From Bdellovibrionales bacterium RIFOXYD12_FULL_39_22 (GTDB lineage: Bacteria > Bdellovibrionota > Bacteriovoracia > Bacteriovoracales > Bacteriovoracaceae), in contig MEQL01000037.1 in the NCBI GenBank assembly GCA_001770205.1, forward strand, positions 1 to 64,000: a DNA stretch of 64,000 nt, written 5' to 3'. Shown in pieces: positions 17,569 to 27,726 of this stretch. The notes beneath the pieces are model-generated. The model saw only the letters and a list, made by a program, of their open reading frames with translations, ran no database searches and was not told the origin of the DNA. The stretch's first letter is position 1, and every line of letters starts with the position of its first letter. The position numbers and the translations under genes were made by a program.

Positions 17569-18264
17569 ATGGATAATAGTACCGCCAAAAAAACAGTTAC
17601 TGAGTTAGATGTTGTTGCTCGTGAAACCGGATTAGGTGAATTCATCGTCAAATATCGAGTTGCCTTTATTACTTTCGTTGGGCTCTTAATGCTATCTGTT
17701 GTTGGATATGGCCTTTACTCTAAATATAAGGCAAGCGTCGCTTCTGAGATGGATAAGATTATTTTCGATTATACGAAATCGTCCTTACAGGATTTTAAAG
17801 ATGGAAAAAGTGATGCAGATAAGTTGGTTGGAAGCTTTAATGCGCTCCAGGAAAAGATCAAAAATTATGATGGGGGAATTGCCATTACTGCGGAAACGGC
17901 CGATCTTTTGGTGGAAAAAAATAATTTAGATCAGGCACTGCTGATAGCAAAGAGAGGCCATGAGAAATACGCTAAAAATAACGCCTACACTAATTATTTT
18001 CTTTCAGTGAGATTGGCCGCTATTTATGAAGATTTAGGCAAGACAGCGGAAGCGATTTCGCTTCTAGAGGGGTTGCAAACTTCTGCGGTTAAATTATTGG
18101 AGAGTAAAACGTATTTGGATCTAGGAAGACTTTATTACAATATTGGAAATATGGAAAAGGCCAAAGTTAATTTGGAATATTTGGTAGGCCATTTCAATCA
18201 AGACGAATTTGCCAAAGTTGGTAAGCTCATTTTGGATGAAATTAACAAAAAAGCAGTGAAGTAA
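17569..18264 (+). CDS. YfgM-like (TPR_21) inner-membrane tetratricopeptide protein
   Basis: From the ATG at 17569 (GAGAG 8 bases upstream) the protein has 231 residues; an upstream in-frame ATG at 17500 has no ribosome site. A cytoplasmic N-terminus of about 28 residues is followed by one membrane helix (FITFVGLLMLSVVGYGLYSKY) and a periplasmic helical-repeat domain with TPR-like units (LAAIYEDLGKTAEAISLLEGL, LGRLYYNIGNMEKAKVNLEYL). This matches YfgM/TPR_21, which associates with SecYEG and periplasmic chaperones. It lies 4 bases upstream of bamB, the same order as yfgM-bamB in Escherichia coli, and that synteny supports the call. Confidence 0.8.
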   Translation: MDNSTAKKTVTELDVVARETGLGEFIVKYRVAFITFVGLLMLSVVGYGLYSKYKASVASEMDKIIFDYTKSSLQDFKDGKSDADKLVGSFNALQEKIKNYDGGIAITAETADLLVEKNNLDQALLIAKRGHEKYAKNNAYTNYFLSVRLAAIYEDLGKTAEAISLLEGLQTSAVKLLESKTYLDLGRLYYNIGNMEKAKVNLEYLVGHFNQDEFAKVGKLILDEINKKAVK

Positions 18265-18268
18265 TCAG

Positions 18269-19420
18269 ATGAATAATTTTGAAAAAATAATTTCCACCTT
18301 GGCCTGTTTGGGATTTTTTCTCACCTCGCTAATATCTTGTTCGGCCTTTAAACAGGTGCAAAAGTCTTCTGATCTTGCTTTGACGGCCGAGCGGAAAACC
18401 AAGAGTAATTTTGATCTGCTTTGGATAAAAAACAATGATCCTGATTATGAAGCGGGCAATCTCCCTATTGCGACAAACTCGCCACTTTCGTACAAAGATA
18501 TTCTGTATGTTGGGCATAATGGTGGCCAGATGATGGCCTACGATTTAGAAAATGGTCGAGTCGTCTGGGCCCGTGAAGAGGGTGGCGATTTTCCGTCAAG
18601 GCCAATCATTTATAAAGATAGTGTAATTTATGGAAACAGTAACGGGAGTCTTTTTGCTCGGCACTATTTAACTGGAGAATTAAAGTATCGGGTAGATTTG
18701 GAATCGGCCTTTGAGTCAGAGGGATCTGTTTACAAGGGAATGCTTTTTTTTCAACTGCGCAATCATAAGATCGTGGCAATGGATGCTACTACAGGAAAAA
18801 TTTTATGGGCCTATAAGCGCTCGGTTCCATATTTGACGACAATTCAAATGGCCTCGCGCCCTACAGTAATAGACAATAAACTTTTTGCTGGTTTTGCAGA
18901 TGGATCAGTATGTGCTTTTTCTATTGAGGATGGTGTTTTGCTATGGGAGAAAAAAATTGTTTCAGGGTCTAAGTTTATTGATGTTGACATGACTCCGACT
19001 TTTTTTGCTGGCAAATTAATTATTGGTTCCATCTCTGGCCAGGTCACGGTTCTTTCCCCGGAAACTGGAAATACTGAGCGCAAGTTGGAAATTGTGGCAA
19101 ATCGAAGTCCTCTTGTCCAAAATGATAACTTAATTTTTGGTACGATGGATGGTTCCATTGTGGTGGTTGATGGATTATTTAACACGGTTAAAGAGAAAAA
19201 AATAACAGACCTTCCCATTGGAAAAATTAAGAAATGGAAAAATGGTTTGCTGGTTCCTTCCGTTGGGAGCAGGATTTGGTTGGTGGATATTAATACATTG
19301 GGCCCTCTTGAGGCATTTGATCTGGGGCATGCCTCTTCTTCAATTTTGGGAGAAGTGGACGTTGCCGATGATAAATTGTCACTACTTTCTTCTCGTAATA
19401 GGCTTTACGTTTTTAAGTAA
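18269..19420 (+). CDS. bamB: Outer-membrane assembly lipoprotein BamB
   Basis: The 383-residue protein begins with a lipoprotein signal (lipobox LISC, Cys24) and continues with repeated PQQ/beta-propeller blades. Each blade has a D-x-x-xG-x-xxW kind of motif: AYDLENGRVVWAREEG, AMDATTGKILWAYKRS, AFSIEDGVLLWEKKI and VLSPETGNTERKL. BamB is the propeller component of the BAM complex that inserts outer-membrane proteins. Length and the upstream YfgM-like gene fit. The der GTPase gene that follows bamB in enterobacteria is absent here. Confidence 0.88.
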   Translation: MNNFEKIISTLACLGFFLTSLISCSAFKQVQKSSDLALTAERKTKSNFDLLWIKNNDPDYEAGNLPIATNSPLSYKDILYVGHNGGQMMAYDLENGRVVWAREEGGDFPSRPIIYKDSVIYGNSNGSLFARHYLTGELKYRVDLESAFESEGSVYKGMLFFQLRNHKIVAMDATTGKILWAYKRSVPYLTTIQMASRPTVIDNKLFAGFADGSVCAFSIEDGVLLWEKKIVSGSKFIDVDMTPTFFAGKLIIGSISGQVTVLSPETGNTERKLEIVANRSPLVQNDNLIFGTMDGSIVVVDGLFNTVKEKKITDLPIGKIKKWKNGLLVPSVGSRIWLVDINTLGPLEAFDLGHASSSILGEVDVADDKLSLLSSRNRLYVFK

Positions 19421-19450
19421 AGAAGTTAGCGCGTTGCCTTCCGATACAAT

Positions 19451-20437
19451 TTAGTTTTGTCTTCTGATTTTCACCAAATCATCAAGGTAATTATATGTCC
19501 AATGGATGTTGAATCTGTTAACCAGTTCGTTTACATAGCGAGTGTCATATGGAGCTTCATTGTTGTTTGAAGCAATCCCTCGTCCACTTTTCAATTCTTC
19601 CTTGGTGGTATGTGTTATGGAATCAATCAGTACTAAATTGGCAAAAACGGTTGTTTTAAAAAGTACTTTCAAGCTAGAAGGAGATTTTTCAAATTCTGGA
19701 TGTTGTTTTACATAGCTATACAAATTTTCGAAGGTAAAGTAATTTGAGCTAGTACCAGTTTCGCACAATTCATCTAATTCTCTATGTAGCTTAAGGATAT
19801 GCAGATCTATGGCCTGTTGAATGATGGCCGTCTGGCCATTTGTGGCCAAATGATCATGGGCGATATCGATTACTCGTGGGCGAATACTGTCGCCGTTTAT
19901 GGGCAGGGCCAATTCGGGGTAAAGGGCCACTAGCTGCTCGCTATTTGTGCGAGGGACAGATGAGAGTATCTTTGTGTATTTTCCCCACCAGATGGCATTA
20001 GGTCCTGCGGCCCTCGCCACATTTTTGCCACTATCCTTATAATCTAGTAAGGAGTTATGAAAATTTGGACAGAGATCAACTTTTGGTGGGCGTTGTTTAG
20101 AATATATAGATAAGGCATCATATTGGGAAAGCAGTGCAAGAAAATAGAGGCGCTTGTTAGAGTAATTTAAATCTTCACTATCATCAGGTGATGGACGGCC
20201 GGTTGGTTCTTTGATTGATGCGGGGCCTCGCCCGGTGGTGCTTGTTGCGTTGTTGTCGTTTTGCTTAAAAATATCGCTTTCGGTGAACACTGCCATTTCA
20301 GGGACTCGATTACTTATGGCCTCGTGAGGAGTATATCTGGCCATTTTCTCACTTATTGATTCTGGCCGCTTAAGGCCCGAGCAAGCGGTTGATAATACTA
20401 AAATCATCAGTGCCAAGAGGTTTATTGATTTTCCCAT
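19451..20437 (-). CDS. Lipoprotein of unknown function
   Basis: The 328-residue protein has a lipoprotein signal with lipobox STAC (Cys19). The mature part begins with a disordered Ser/Thr/Pro/Gly stretch to about residue 95, followed by a helical region with several Leu/His-rich helices. No motif is recognised. It is convergent with bamB (31 bases apart). The 185 bases upstream hold nothing I can name except AT-rich promoter-like sequence. Confidence 0.7.
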   Translation of the reverse strand: MGKSINLLALMILVLSTACSGLKRPESISEKMARYTPHEAISNRVPEMAVFTESDIFKQNDNNATSTTGRGPASIKEPTGRPSPDDSEDLNYSNKRLYFLALLSQYDALSIYSKQRPPKVDLCPNFHNSLLDYKDSGKNVARAAGPNAIWWGKYTKILSSVPRTNSEQLVALYPELALPINGDSIRPRVIDIAHDHLATNGQTAIIQQAIDLHILKLHRELDELCETGTSSNYFTFENLYSYVKQHPEFEKSPSSLKVLFKTTVFANLVLIDSITHTTKEELKSGRGIASNNNEAPYDTRYVNELVNRFNIHWTYNYLDDLVKIRRQN

Positions 20438-20622
20438 AGATCATCCTTTGGAATAGGCCGTTTATGACAGCGATCTTAAACCAAACCGTCAACTACAAAT
20501 CTTTCGGCATTTTTTTTAATTTTCTTGAGTAAAATTGGCCGCCATTTTTAAATTTATAGCGGCAAGTTGCAAAGAGACGTTATTTTAAGTAGATGTAAAA
20601 CTGAGTGGAGTCTAAATAGTCG

Positions 20623-21972
20623 TTAGTTGATGAAGATATAATTTCCATTATTTTCTTGTAGTTCATTTTTTACGACTACATTTACAGAGCGATTAGTTTC
20701 TTTCGATGTTGTTTTTATCTCAAATAGATATTCCCCTTCATCAAGAACTTTATAAAATTCACCATGCGAAAAACCAAAGGAACTAATAAGTTCATTTTTG
20801 TTGGCGTCTATTTTCTTATATATTGTGATTGCGCCGGAGAGTTGATTATCTGCGAAGTAAACCCCGGCCCCTTGATGAATTCGCCTCATGTACTGGATCA
20901 TAGATTCTTTGTTAAGATTGTATTGGCGAGAAATTTCAGTTATTCTCGGCCACTTTATTAGGGAAAATTCCAGAGTGATCTGCATGTCACCGTGCCAATA
21001 GTAGCTCCAGTCTTGCATTCCGCCATTAACCTCATACCAGTCATAACCGTTGGTGATACCGTCGTTAAACTCTCCCGAGCCTCTCATGTCCGAATTATTT
21101 CGAGCATACTCGGCAGAGAGATCCACAATTAGATTTTGGAATTGGAAATCCCCACCTTTCGTATCCCAAGGATAGTTTACAACGACGGCGCCATCGTGAA
21201 AGTTAGCAGATAGGGCAAAATTGCGTTCCTTTTGAAAATTCATTACGGCCACGGTTTCGGCCGGCCTGGAACCAGAAATGTTTTGATTGTCGGAGGTAGT
21301 GAAGTCCGGAAAGCTGCGATTTAGATCTCTATAATTAGCGTTACCTCGCTGGCGCTTAGCATTGCCGTCTGGATTGATAGAAGGAAGGAGATAAATCTCA
21401 GTATTGTTAATCAGAGAGATTATTCGCTCATTGTTATCGTAGTAGGCCATGGCCAAGTCGGCAATTAATTTTACAAGAAGTTCGCGCCCGACAATTTCAT
21501 CACCATGCATATTGGCGATATATTTAAATTCTGGCTCAATCTCATCTTGGCCGGCGTTATCGGATATTTTTACTGCCCAGATTGGGCGGCCCAAAACAGA
21601 TTTTCCAATGGAAGTTAGAGAAATTATTTCAGGATATTTTTCTTGCAACATTTTAAGTTGTTCGCCAATTTGCTCAGGGGTTTGATAATCGGCCAGAGCA
21701 CCACGCTCGGAATTATTTTTTCTGTTTGCCTCCGCTAGAGAGTTGTAGCGAAGCCCCTTGAAGGACTTAAGCCAAACACCTAGTCCATCTGGCCCATATA
21801 ATTCATATCCCTGAGAGCTAACGAGATCAATAATCATCTCAGGTCGAGAATTGAAGATTTTTAAGTAGCGGTGTTCTTTGTCATAAATGTAATACCCCTC
21901 TTTTGCCGTTTGGGCAAAAAGAGAAGAAGTAAAAAACAGACTCAAAAGAGCGAGAATAATAAATCTAATCAT
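20623..21972 (-). CDS. M14-family zinc carboxypeptidase, secreted
   Basis: From the ATG at 21972 the protein has 449 residues and starts with a signal peptide (MIRFIILALLSLFFTSSLFA); an in-frame ATG 16 codons upstream would bury it. The M14 zinc site shows as NMHGDEIVGRE (His-x-x-Glu) and, about 100 residues later, the SANFHDGAVV His. Substrate-binding INPDGN and the catalytic Glu in MQITLEFSLIKWP are present. A short C-terminal beta domain (AITIYKKID onward) resembles the transthyretin-like domain of CPD/CPN-type carboxypeptidases. It should trim C-terminal residues from peptides outside the cytoplasm, plausible for a protein-degrading lifestyle. Confidence 0.88.
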   Translation of the reverse strand: MIRFIILALLSLFFTSSLFAQTAKEGYYIYDKEHRYLKIFNSRPEMIIDLVSSQGYELYGPDGLGVWLKSFKGLRYNSLAEANRKNNSERGALADYQTPEQIGEQLKMLQEKYPEIISLTSIGKSVLGRPIWAVKISDNAGQDEIEPEFKYIANMHGDEIVGRELLVKLIADLAMAYYDNNERIISLINNTEIYLLPSINPDGNAKRQRGNANYRDLNRSFPDFTTSDNQNISGSRPAETVAVMNFQKERNFALSANFHDGAVVVNYPWDTKGGDFQFQNLIVDLSAEYARNNSDMRGSGEFNDGITNGYDWYEVNGGMQDWSYYWHGDMQITLEFSLIKWPRITEISRQYNLNKESMIQYMRRIHQGAGVYFADNQLSGAITIYKKIDANKNELISSFGFSHGEFYKVLDEGEYLFEIKTTSKETNRSVNVVVKNELQENNGNYIFIN

Positions 21973-22088
21973 AAATGAAGCATCCTGCTTAGAGTTAATG
22001 AATTCTACCATTGAATTCATACAGCTAAATTTTCTAAGGTGGCCTGGTTTTAGTCAAACTAATAATTTTGCCGGATTTAATTTTTTGT

Positions 22089-23048
22089 TCAGAAATTTCG
22101 CAGGGTGAGTACTATAGGGAAATGATCAGAAGGTAGTTTGCGCTTAATTTCTTCGCTGGAGACGGAGATATTTTCCACCCGCAGTCCATTCACATCTATC
22201 TGCGCGGCCACTCCAGACTCAGATCTAACAATTTCTTGCAGAAGGGACAGAGGGACAAAAAAGTAATCAAACTGATTTAGGAATTTAGTGGCATCAACAA
22301 AATAGGTCAGAGAAATGCGTTGCTCTATTGGGATTTGTATTAGTTCTAGTAGATCAGCGAGGGAATTTTCTTTATAGATTGTCGCAAATTCAGAGTCACA
22401 AGTTTTTCTTTGAGCGTTGCCATTGAAGTCTCCGGCCATACAGATAGGTACCTCTGGTAAATTGCTGGAGCGAGAAGGATTGTTGAATTCATCAACCAAT
22501 TCTTTATATATTTCCATTAAAGTTTGTGCTTCAGCGGTTCGGCGCAATTTCCCTCCACGATCTATTTGGTTTATTGCCGGGCCAGTGGAATCTAATTGTG
22601 ATTTAAGATGAACCAGTAGCAGGATCATAATTGGCCGACTGTTGGGAAGATCGGGAGAGGTAGGGTATAGGCGCAATTCGGCAACATCTCGTGAAAAAGT
22701 GTACTTGATGCTGGGATCAAAATTAATATTGCGATCCTTGTGCGTTTTGTGCTGCCAAAAGAACTTAAATTTTTTTTTTATGAGGTAGGCAAGTTCAATT
22801 CCACGTTCAGAGTTGCCGGGGATGAGGGAGGGCACATACTCATTGTTTAAATACTTAGTGTTAAAAAGTTCGAGGGAATAAATACCACCAATTTCGGAAA
22901 GCATGAAAATGTCGGCATTAATCATTTGCATTGTTTTGGCCAATGCTTCCAATTTTTCAGCAGACTTTTCATATTGAGAAGCACTTGGGATTTTTGCCAG
23001 CGCATTGTGCAAAAATAGATTTTCAACATTGAAGCTGCAAATTTTCAT
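22089..23048 (-). CDS. Endonuclease/exonuclease/phosphatase (EEP) family protein
   Basis: From the ATG at 23048 the protein has 319 residues and overlaps the stop of the upstream gene as ATGA (23045-23048). The alternative start four codons earlier ignores this coupling. EEP motifs are visible: ICSFNVENLF (N-terminal Asn), LSEIGG (metal Glu), LLLVHLKSQ, GDFNGN (catalytic Asp and Asn) and the final SDHFPIVLTL (Asp-His). There is no signal peptide. The family includes DNases, phosphodiesterases and lipid phosphatases; the substrate is not readable from sequence. Confidence 0.82.
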   Translation of the reverse strand: MKICSFNVENLFLHNALAKIPSASQYEKSAEKLEALAKTMQMINADIFMLSEIGGIYSLELFNTKYLNNEYVPSLIPGNSERGIELAYLIKKKFKFFWQHKTHKDRNINFDPSIKYTFSRDVAELRLYPTSPDLPNSRPIMILLLVHLKSQLDSTGPAINQIDRGGKLRRTAEAQTLMEIYKELVDEFNNPSRSSNLPEVPICMAGDFNGNAQRKTCDSEFATIYKENSLADLLELIQIPIEQRISLTYFVDATKFLNQFDYFFVPLSLLQEIVRSESGVAAQIDVNGLRVENISVSSEEIKRKLPSDHFPIVLTLRNF

Positions 23049-23791
23049 AAACAGCTCCAACCAAAAACGGTAGTGATGTAGGTTTTACTATCGATGTTCC
23101 AAATGTTTTTACAAAAATATTCAGAGTATAGATTTTTAAGATTGTCTCTTTTTTTGATAAAATGCTCTTTCAAATCTTCTGGGCATTGGGCCTCTATTGG
23201 TGCGGGGGCCTGTGAGAGAAAAGTAGTTAGCTCTATTTCGCCAGATAGTTTGCTTTTCAAGGCGTAATAGTTTCCACCTTCTTCCATAAGAAAGACCATT
23301 CCGCGATTGTCCATATAGGCCGGTACTTCCCCGCGAGGAATTATAAATAGTGCTTCTTCATGAGTAAATTTGGCCAGGGCAATTTCTGCAATAGCTCCAG
23401 GAAGGGAGACTAGTGAGTTGCTGTTTTTAACGATAACGCTTGCTTGATATGTTTGTGGATTGGTTTCGCTTGGGCGATGTCTAAGACAAGGGGAATCCCA
23501 GCTGGCAGAAAGCGGAGCATTTTTTATTTCATTAGTCGCCCATATATTCCAAGGAAGGCCCTTGGTTTTTATCTGTTCATTGGCGATACTGTTTGCGGCG
23601 TGTTTGGAAGACTTCTGCGATATGATTTTTCTCCAGGCGTTGTTGGCCACACCATACTCCTTTGTGCAATGAGAGTTGGTGGGGCAACCGTCGTATTGGT
23701 GGTCTAACATGTAGGGCCGAAATTTTTCTTCTGCCTGTATATTTAGAGCAAAAAGAAAAGGCCATACAAAGAAGGGAGAGATCAATTTCAT
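23045..23791 (-). CDS. Secreted protein of unknown function
   Basis: The 248-residue protein has a signal peptide (cleavage near residue 20, NIQAEEK). The mature protein has several Cys (CPTNSHC, CLRH, CPED, CKN, SCL), likely forming disulfides in the periplasm or outside. It is translationally coupled to the EEP-family gene, so the pair probably works together. I recognise no domain. Confidence 0.65.
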   Translation of the reverse strand: MKLISPFFVWPFLFALNIQAEEKFRPYMLDHQYDGCPTNSHCTKEYGVANNAWRKIISQKSSKHAANSIANEQIKTKGLPWNIWATNEIKNAPLSASWDSPCLRHRPSETNPQTYQASVIVKNSNSLVSLPGAIAEIALAKFTHEEALFIIPRGEVPAYMDNRGMVFLMEEGGNYYALKSKLSGEIELTTFLSQAPAPIEAQCPEDLKEHFIKKRDNLKNLYSEYFCKNIWNIDSKTYITTVFGWSCL

Positions 23792-23923
23792 CGCAACATT
23801 ATAATGTTTTTTCTTTGGTAATTACCACTTCATATTTTTTCTCTGACCGTGAAGCTATGGTATTGCTTCGTCAACCTTTTTTACTGGCCGTAAGATTTTT
23901 TTGAAAAAAACGCCAAGGATTAA

Positions 23924-23982
23924 GCACAATATCTAGTGTGCTGTCAGAGTTTTGGCAGGCGACACCCCAATATATTGTATGC
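23924..23982 (+). promoter_or_regulatory. Tandem NrdR-box-like operators upstream of nrdJ
   Basis: Two palindromes lie about 145-200 bases before nrdJ. The first is GCACAATATCTAGTGTGC (23924-23941), the second CCCCAATATATTGTAT (23965-23980). Both resemble the NrdR box as I recall it (ACACWATATATWGTGT). Their centres are 40 bp apart, close to four helical turns, and tandem boxes on one DNA face are usual for this repressor of ribonucleotide reductase genes. The rest of 23792-24125 holds no gene that I can support; a weak GCCTTTT/AAAAGGC hairpin lies at 23988-24013. Confidence 0.7.
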
Positions 23983-24125
23983 CCGGCGCCTTTTTGGTTG
24001 ACTAAGAAAAGGCCTTGCGTTTTTATAAATTGTATAAGCATTAATCAAAAACTTGAATTTTTTACTTAAAATATTTCGTGGTAGCTTGGACGCCACCCAA
24101 AAATTAAAGGAAAGGAGATCTAGTA

Positions 24126-27100
24126 ATGAAAGTTCGGCGCATTTTGACGACAAAAGGAAAATCATCTTACGAAGGAATCAAATTTGAAAAAAGAACTAGT
24201 GAAGTAAAACAACTTGATGGTTCTGGAAAGAACTCACAAGAGGTGGTGGTTCCCCACTTTTGGTCGCAGGTAGCTGCCGACATTATAGCTCAAAAATATT
24301 TCAGAAGAACTGGAGTTCCTAAAGTTGATGAAAATGGGCGGGCCATTTTAGATGAACATGGCCAACCACTTTTGGGCGGTGAAACGGATAGTCGGCAAGT
24401 TTTTTCTCGCTTGGCCGGCTGTTGGAGAATTTGGGGGGAACAGTATAACTATTTTGATAGTAAAGATGATGCTGATAGTTTTCAAGCGGAGATTGAATTC
24501 ATGTTGGCCAATCAGATGGCCGCTCCAAATTCTCCACAGTGGTTTAATACAGGACTACATTCGGCGTATGGAATTTCTGGAAAACCACAGGGCCATTTTT
24601 TTGTAGACCCAAAAACTAAAAAGTTAAAAAAATCTTCTTCTGCTTATGAGCGACCTCAACCACATGCTTGCTTTATTCAATCTATTAAGGATGACTTGGT
24701 AAATCCGGGTGGAATTATGGATTTGTGGATGCGCGAGGCGCGTCTTTTTAAATATGGCTCGGGAACAGGAACCAATTTTTCCTCTATAAGGGGAGAGGGA
24801 GAAAAATTATCGGGAGGCGGCGCCTCTTCCGGATTGATGTCCTTTTTGAAAATTGGAGATCGAGCGGCCGGTTCCATCAAATCCGGTGGAACGACTAGAC
24901 GAGCTGCCAAAATGGTAACTTTAGATCTAGACCATCCTGACATTGAGGAGTTTGTTGATTGGAAAACAAAAGAAGAGCGCAAGGTGGCCGCCCTAGTAAC
25001 TGGGTCAAAGGTTTGCAAAAAGCATCTAGTAAATATTGCAGAAGCACTAAGTGTAGAGGGATCGGGAGATGCTCGCTTTTCTACAAAGACTAACTCGCAG
25101 CTAAAGAAGGCCATCGCTGCCGCCAATCGCGATCATGTACCAATGAAGTATATTTCTCGGGTGATTGAGTTAGCACAACAAGGAATTACTCAAATTGATT
25201 TTGAAGAGTTTAACACGGATTGGAATTCCGAGGCCTATAGTACTGTGACAGGCCAGAATTCTAATAATTCGGTGCGTATTCCCAACAGCTTTTTTCAGAA
25301 ACTTGAACGCGACGAAGACTTTGAACTGATCAATCGTATTGATAAGAAGGTTTATAAAAAAGTTAAGGCCCGCGATTTATGGAATAAAATTAACCTGGCC
25401 GCCTGGAATTGTGCTGATCCTGGTTTGCAATTTGACGACACGATTAACGAGTGGCACACCTGTCCAAAAGATGGGCGTATTAATGCTTCCAATCCTTGTT
25501 CTGAATATATGTTTTTGGACGATACAGCTTGTAATTTGGCCTCGCTGAATTTGATGCGGTTTTTAGATCCCGTTACTTCTATGTTTGATGTTGAAAAGTT
25601 TATTCACGCCTGTGAGTTGTGGACGGTGGTATTGGAAATTTCAGTTTTAATGGCACAGTTTCCTTCGGAGGAAATAGCCAAGCGTTCTTTTGATTATCGA
25701 ACTCTCGGTTTGGGGTTTGCCAATATTGGTGCACTTTTGATGGTAATGGGAATTCCTTATGATTCAGACGAAGGAAGAAACATTGCGGCCGCCATCTCTT
25801 CAATTATGGGAGGAACTGCGTATAAAACATCGGCCATCTTGGCCGCCGAACATGGCCCCTTTGAGGCCTTTAAGCGCAATAAAGAGGATATGCTGCGAGT
25901 AATTAGAAATCATCGCCGTGCCACCTACGGAGAGCGTCGTGTTTATGAACAACTAACCATTGCCCCTGTAGTACTAAATGATAAGTTTGTAGATAAATAT
26001 CTAGTGGCCGCGGCCAAAAAGGCCTGGGATGATGCCCTCTCTCTAGGGACAGAGCATGGATTTAGAAATGCACAGACCACGGTAGTGGCACCCACTGGAA
26101 CGATTGGCCTAGTTATGGATTGCGATACTACGGGAATTGAACCAGATTTTTCGTTGGTAAAATTTAAGAAGTTGGCCGGTGGAGGATATTTTAAAATAAT
26201 TAACCAATCGGTTCCGGCCGCCCTCATCAAGTTGGGATATAAAAAAGATGAAATTGACGCCATTGTAAAACACGCGATAGGCAGAGGAACATTTGTTGGA
26301 TGTCCAACTATTAATAAAGATATCCTCTTTAAAAAAGGCCTAGATGAGAAAACAATTAGTAGTATCGAGGCCGGACTGTTTAGTGCCTTCGATATTACCT
26401 TTTCTTTTTCTCGCTTCGTATTAGGTGATAAATTTTTAAGAGAGACACTAAAGCTTTCCGAAGAAAAGATAAATGATCCAAATTTAAATGTATTAAACGA
26501 GATGGGATTTAACGCAGAAGATATTCGCTTGGCCAATGACTACGTTTGCGGAACAATGACGTTGGAAGGAGCTCCGGGATTAAAAGATGAGCATCTGGCC
26601 GTGTTTGATTGTGCCAGTAAATGTGGACGTTATGGTACGCGCGTTATTTCTGCTGAAGGCCACATAAAAATGATGGCCGCTGTTCAGCCATATATTTCAG
26701 GTGCTATTTCGAAGACAATAAATATGCCTGCTGAAAGTACAGTTGAAGATGTTGCTCACGCCTATAAATTATCTTGGCAACTAATGACCAAGGCCAATGC
26801 AATTTATCGTGACGGTTCAAAGTTGTCTCAGCCACTTAATGCACAGGCCTTTGAAGATTTTGGGTTGGCCGATTTGTTGGAGAATGCGGAGGAGATGAGT
26901 ACTCCGGATAAAGTAGCAACAGTCGCTCAGAAAGTGGTGGAAAAAATTGTCTACAAAGAAATTTCCAAGAGGCGGCCGCTACCAAGTAAACGCTTGGGCT
27001 ACACTCAAAAGGCCACCATTGCTGGCCATAAAATTTACTTGCGTACCGGGGAGTATGAAGGCGGTGATCTTGGTGAAATTTTTATTGATATGCACAAAGA

Positions 27101-27641
27101 GGGGGCGGCCTATCGCTCACTAATGAATTGTTTTTCTATCGCTATTTCCCTGGGACTACAATATGGAGTTCCGCTGGAAGAATTTGTGGATGCTTTTACT
27201 TTTACTCGCTTTGAACCAAATGGAATGGTGATGGGGCATGACAATATTAAAATGACTACCTCCGTAATTGATTATATTTTCCGCGATATTGGAATGAATT
27301 ATCTGGGCCGCTATGATCTAGTACATGTCAAGCCAGATGATTTGAAGGCAGATACAGTGCAAGGAGAAGTGGCGGAAGAACCATTGCTCGCGTTGATTGA
27401 ACAGGGAGAAGCGGCCTTGCATGCGGATGGTTCGACTTCTGCGGTACCGGCAGTGAGTGTCCACAAAGTTTTTAGTTTTGAGAGTGATTCCAAGATGGCC
27501 GTAGAACAGAAAAAACGGCAGACAGCAAAACTAAAAGGCTATGAGGGAGACTCATGCCCTGAGTGTGGTGCATTAACGCTTGTGCGCAATGGATCTTGTC
27601 TTAAGTGCGATAGTTGTGGTTCCACTACGGGATGTTCTTGA
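24126..27641 (+). CDS. nrdJ: Adenosylcobalamin-dependent (class II) ribonucleotide reductase
   Basis: The 1171-residue enzyme reduces ribonucleotides to deoxyribonucleotides using a B12 radical. Recognisable blocks are [79 protein letters not shown] and, at the C-terminus, a zinc ribbon with CPEC and CDSC plus a terminal Cys pair, as in the long NrdJ form. No separate small subunit is needed. A good AAAGGAGA ribosome site precedes the ATG. The NrdR-like boxes upstream suggest dNTP-controlled expression. The gene is unusually dense in the tetramer GGCC (about 40 copies by hand count). Confidence 0.96.
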   Translation: MKVRRILTTKGKSSYEGIKFEKRTSEVKQLDGSGKNSQEVVVPHFWSQVAADIIAQKYFRRTGVPKVDENGRAILDEHGQPLLGGETDSRQVFSRLAGCWRIWGEQYNYFDSKDDADSFQAEIEFMLANQMAAPNSPQWFNTGLHSAYGISGKPQGHFFVDPKTKKLKKSSSAYERPQPHACFIQSIKDDLVNPGGIMDLWMREARLFKYGSGTGTNFSSIRGEGEKLSGGGASSGLMSFLKIGDRAAGSIKSGGTTRRAAKMVTLDLDHPDIEEFVDWKTKEERKVAALVTGSKVCKKHLVNIAEALSVEGSGDARFSTKTNSQLKKAIAAANRDHVPMKYISRVIELAQQGITQIDFEEFNTDWNSEAYSTVTGQNSNNSVRIPNSFFQKLERDEDFELINRIDKKVYKKVKARDLWNKINLAAWNCADPGLQFDDTINEWHTCPKDGRINASNPCSEYMFLDDTACNLASLNLMRFLDPVTSMFDVEKFIHACELWTVVLEISVLMAQFPSEEIAKRSFDYRTLGLGFANIGALLMVMGIPYDSDEGRNIAAAISSIMGGTAYKTSAILAAEHGPFEAFKRNKEDMLRVIRNHRRATYGERRVYEQLTIAPVVLNDKFVDKYLVAAAKKAWDDALSLGTEHGFRNAQTTVVAPTGTIGLVMDCDTTGIEPDFSLVKFKKLAGGGYFKIINQSVPAALIKLGYKKDEIDAIVKHAIGRGTFVGCPTINKDILFKKGLDEKTISSIEAGLFSAFDITFSFSRFVLGDKFLRETLKLSEEKINDPNLNVLNEMGFNAEDIRLANDYVCGTMTLEGAPGLKDEHLAVFDCASKCGRYGTRVISAEGHIKMMAAVQPYISGAISKTINMPAESTVEDVAHAYKLSWQLMTKANAIYRDGSKLSQPLNAQAFEDFGLADLLENAEEMSTPDKVATVAQKVVEKIVYKEISKRRPLPSKRLGYTQKATIAGHKIYLRTGEYEGGDLGEIFIDMHKEGAAYRSLMNCFSIAISLGLQYGVPLEEFVDAFTFTRFEPNGMVMGHDNIKMTTSVIDYIFRDIGMNYLGRYDLVHVKPDDLKADTVQGEVAEEPLLALIEQGEAALHADGSTSAVPAVSVHKVFSFESDSKMAVEQKKRQTAKLKGYEGDSCPECGALTLVRNGSCLKCDSCGSTTGCS

Positions 27642-27664
27642 TTGTGGAAAAAAAGTTGTCATAG

Positions 27665-27696
27665 AGTTGTCGAGCACGCCATCGTGCTCGACAACT
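27665..27696 (+). terminator. Perfect 13-bp hairpin after nrdJ
   Basis: AGTTGTCGAGCAC (27665-27677) pairs perfectly with GTGCTCGACAACT (27684-27696) around a 6-base loop, 23 bases after the nrdJ stop. There is no T tract directly after it on the plus strand. On the minus strand a T run begins 10-12 bases later. It lies between convergent genes, so it is probably a terminator or an mRNA 3'-end stabiliser. Confidence 0.55.
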
Positions 27697-27726
27697 GAAA
27701 GGATGTTTATAATCTAGGGCAGTGAA

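Noticed and set aside
23988-24030. Cobalamin riboswitch before the B12-dependent reductase
   Set aside because: I looked for the B12-box and surrounding helices and saw none; only a weak hairpin is present, and NrdR-like boxes explain regulation better.
25943-26536. 197-residue open frame on the minus strand inside nrdJ
   Set aside because: Antisense to a fully conserved ribonucleotide reductase; no start signal and no motif.
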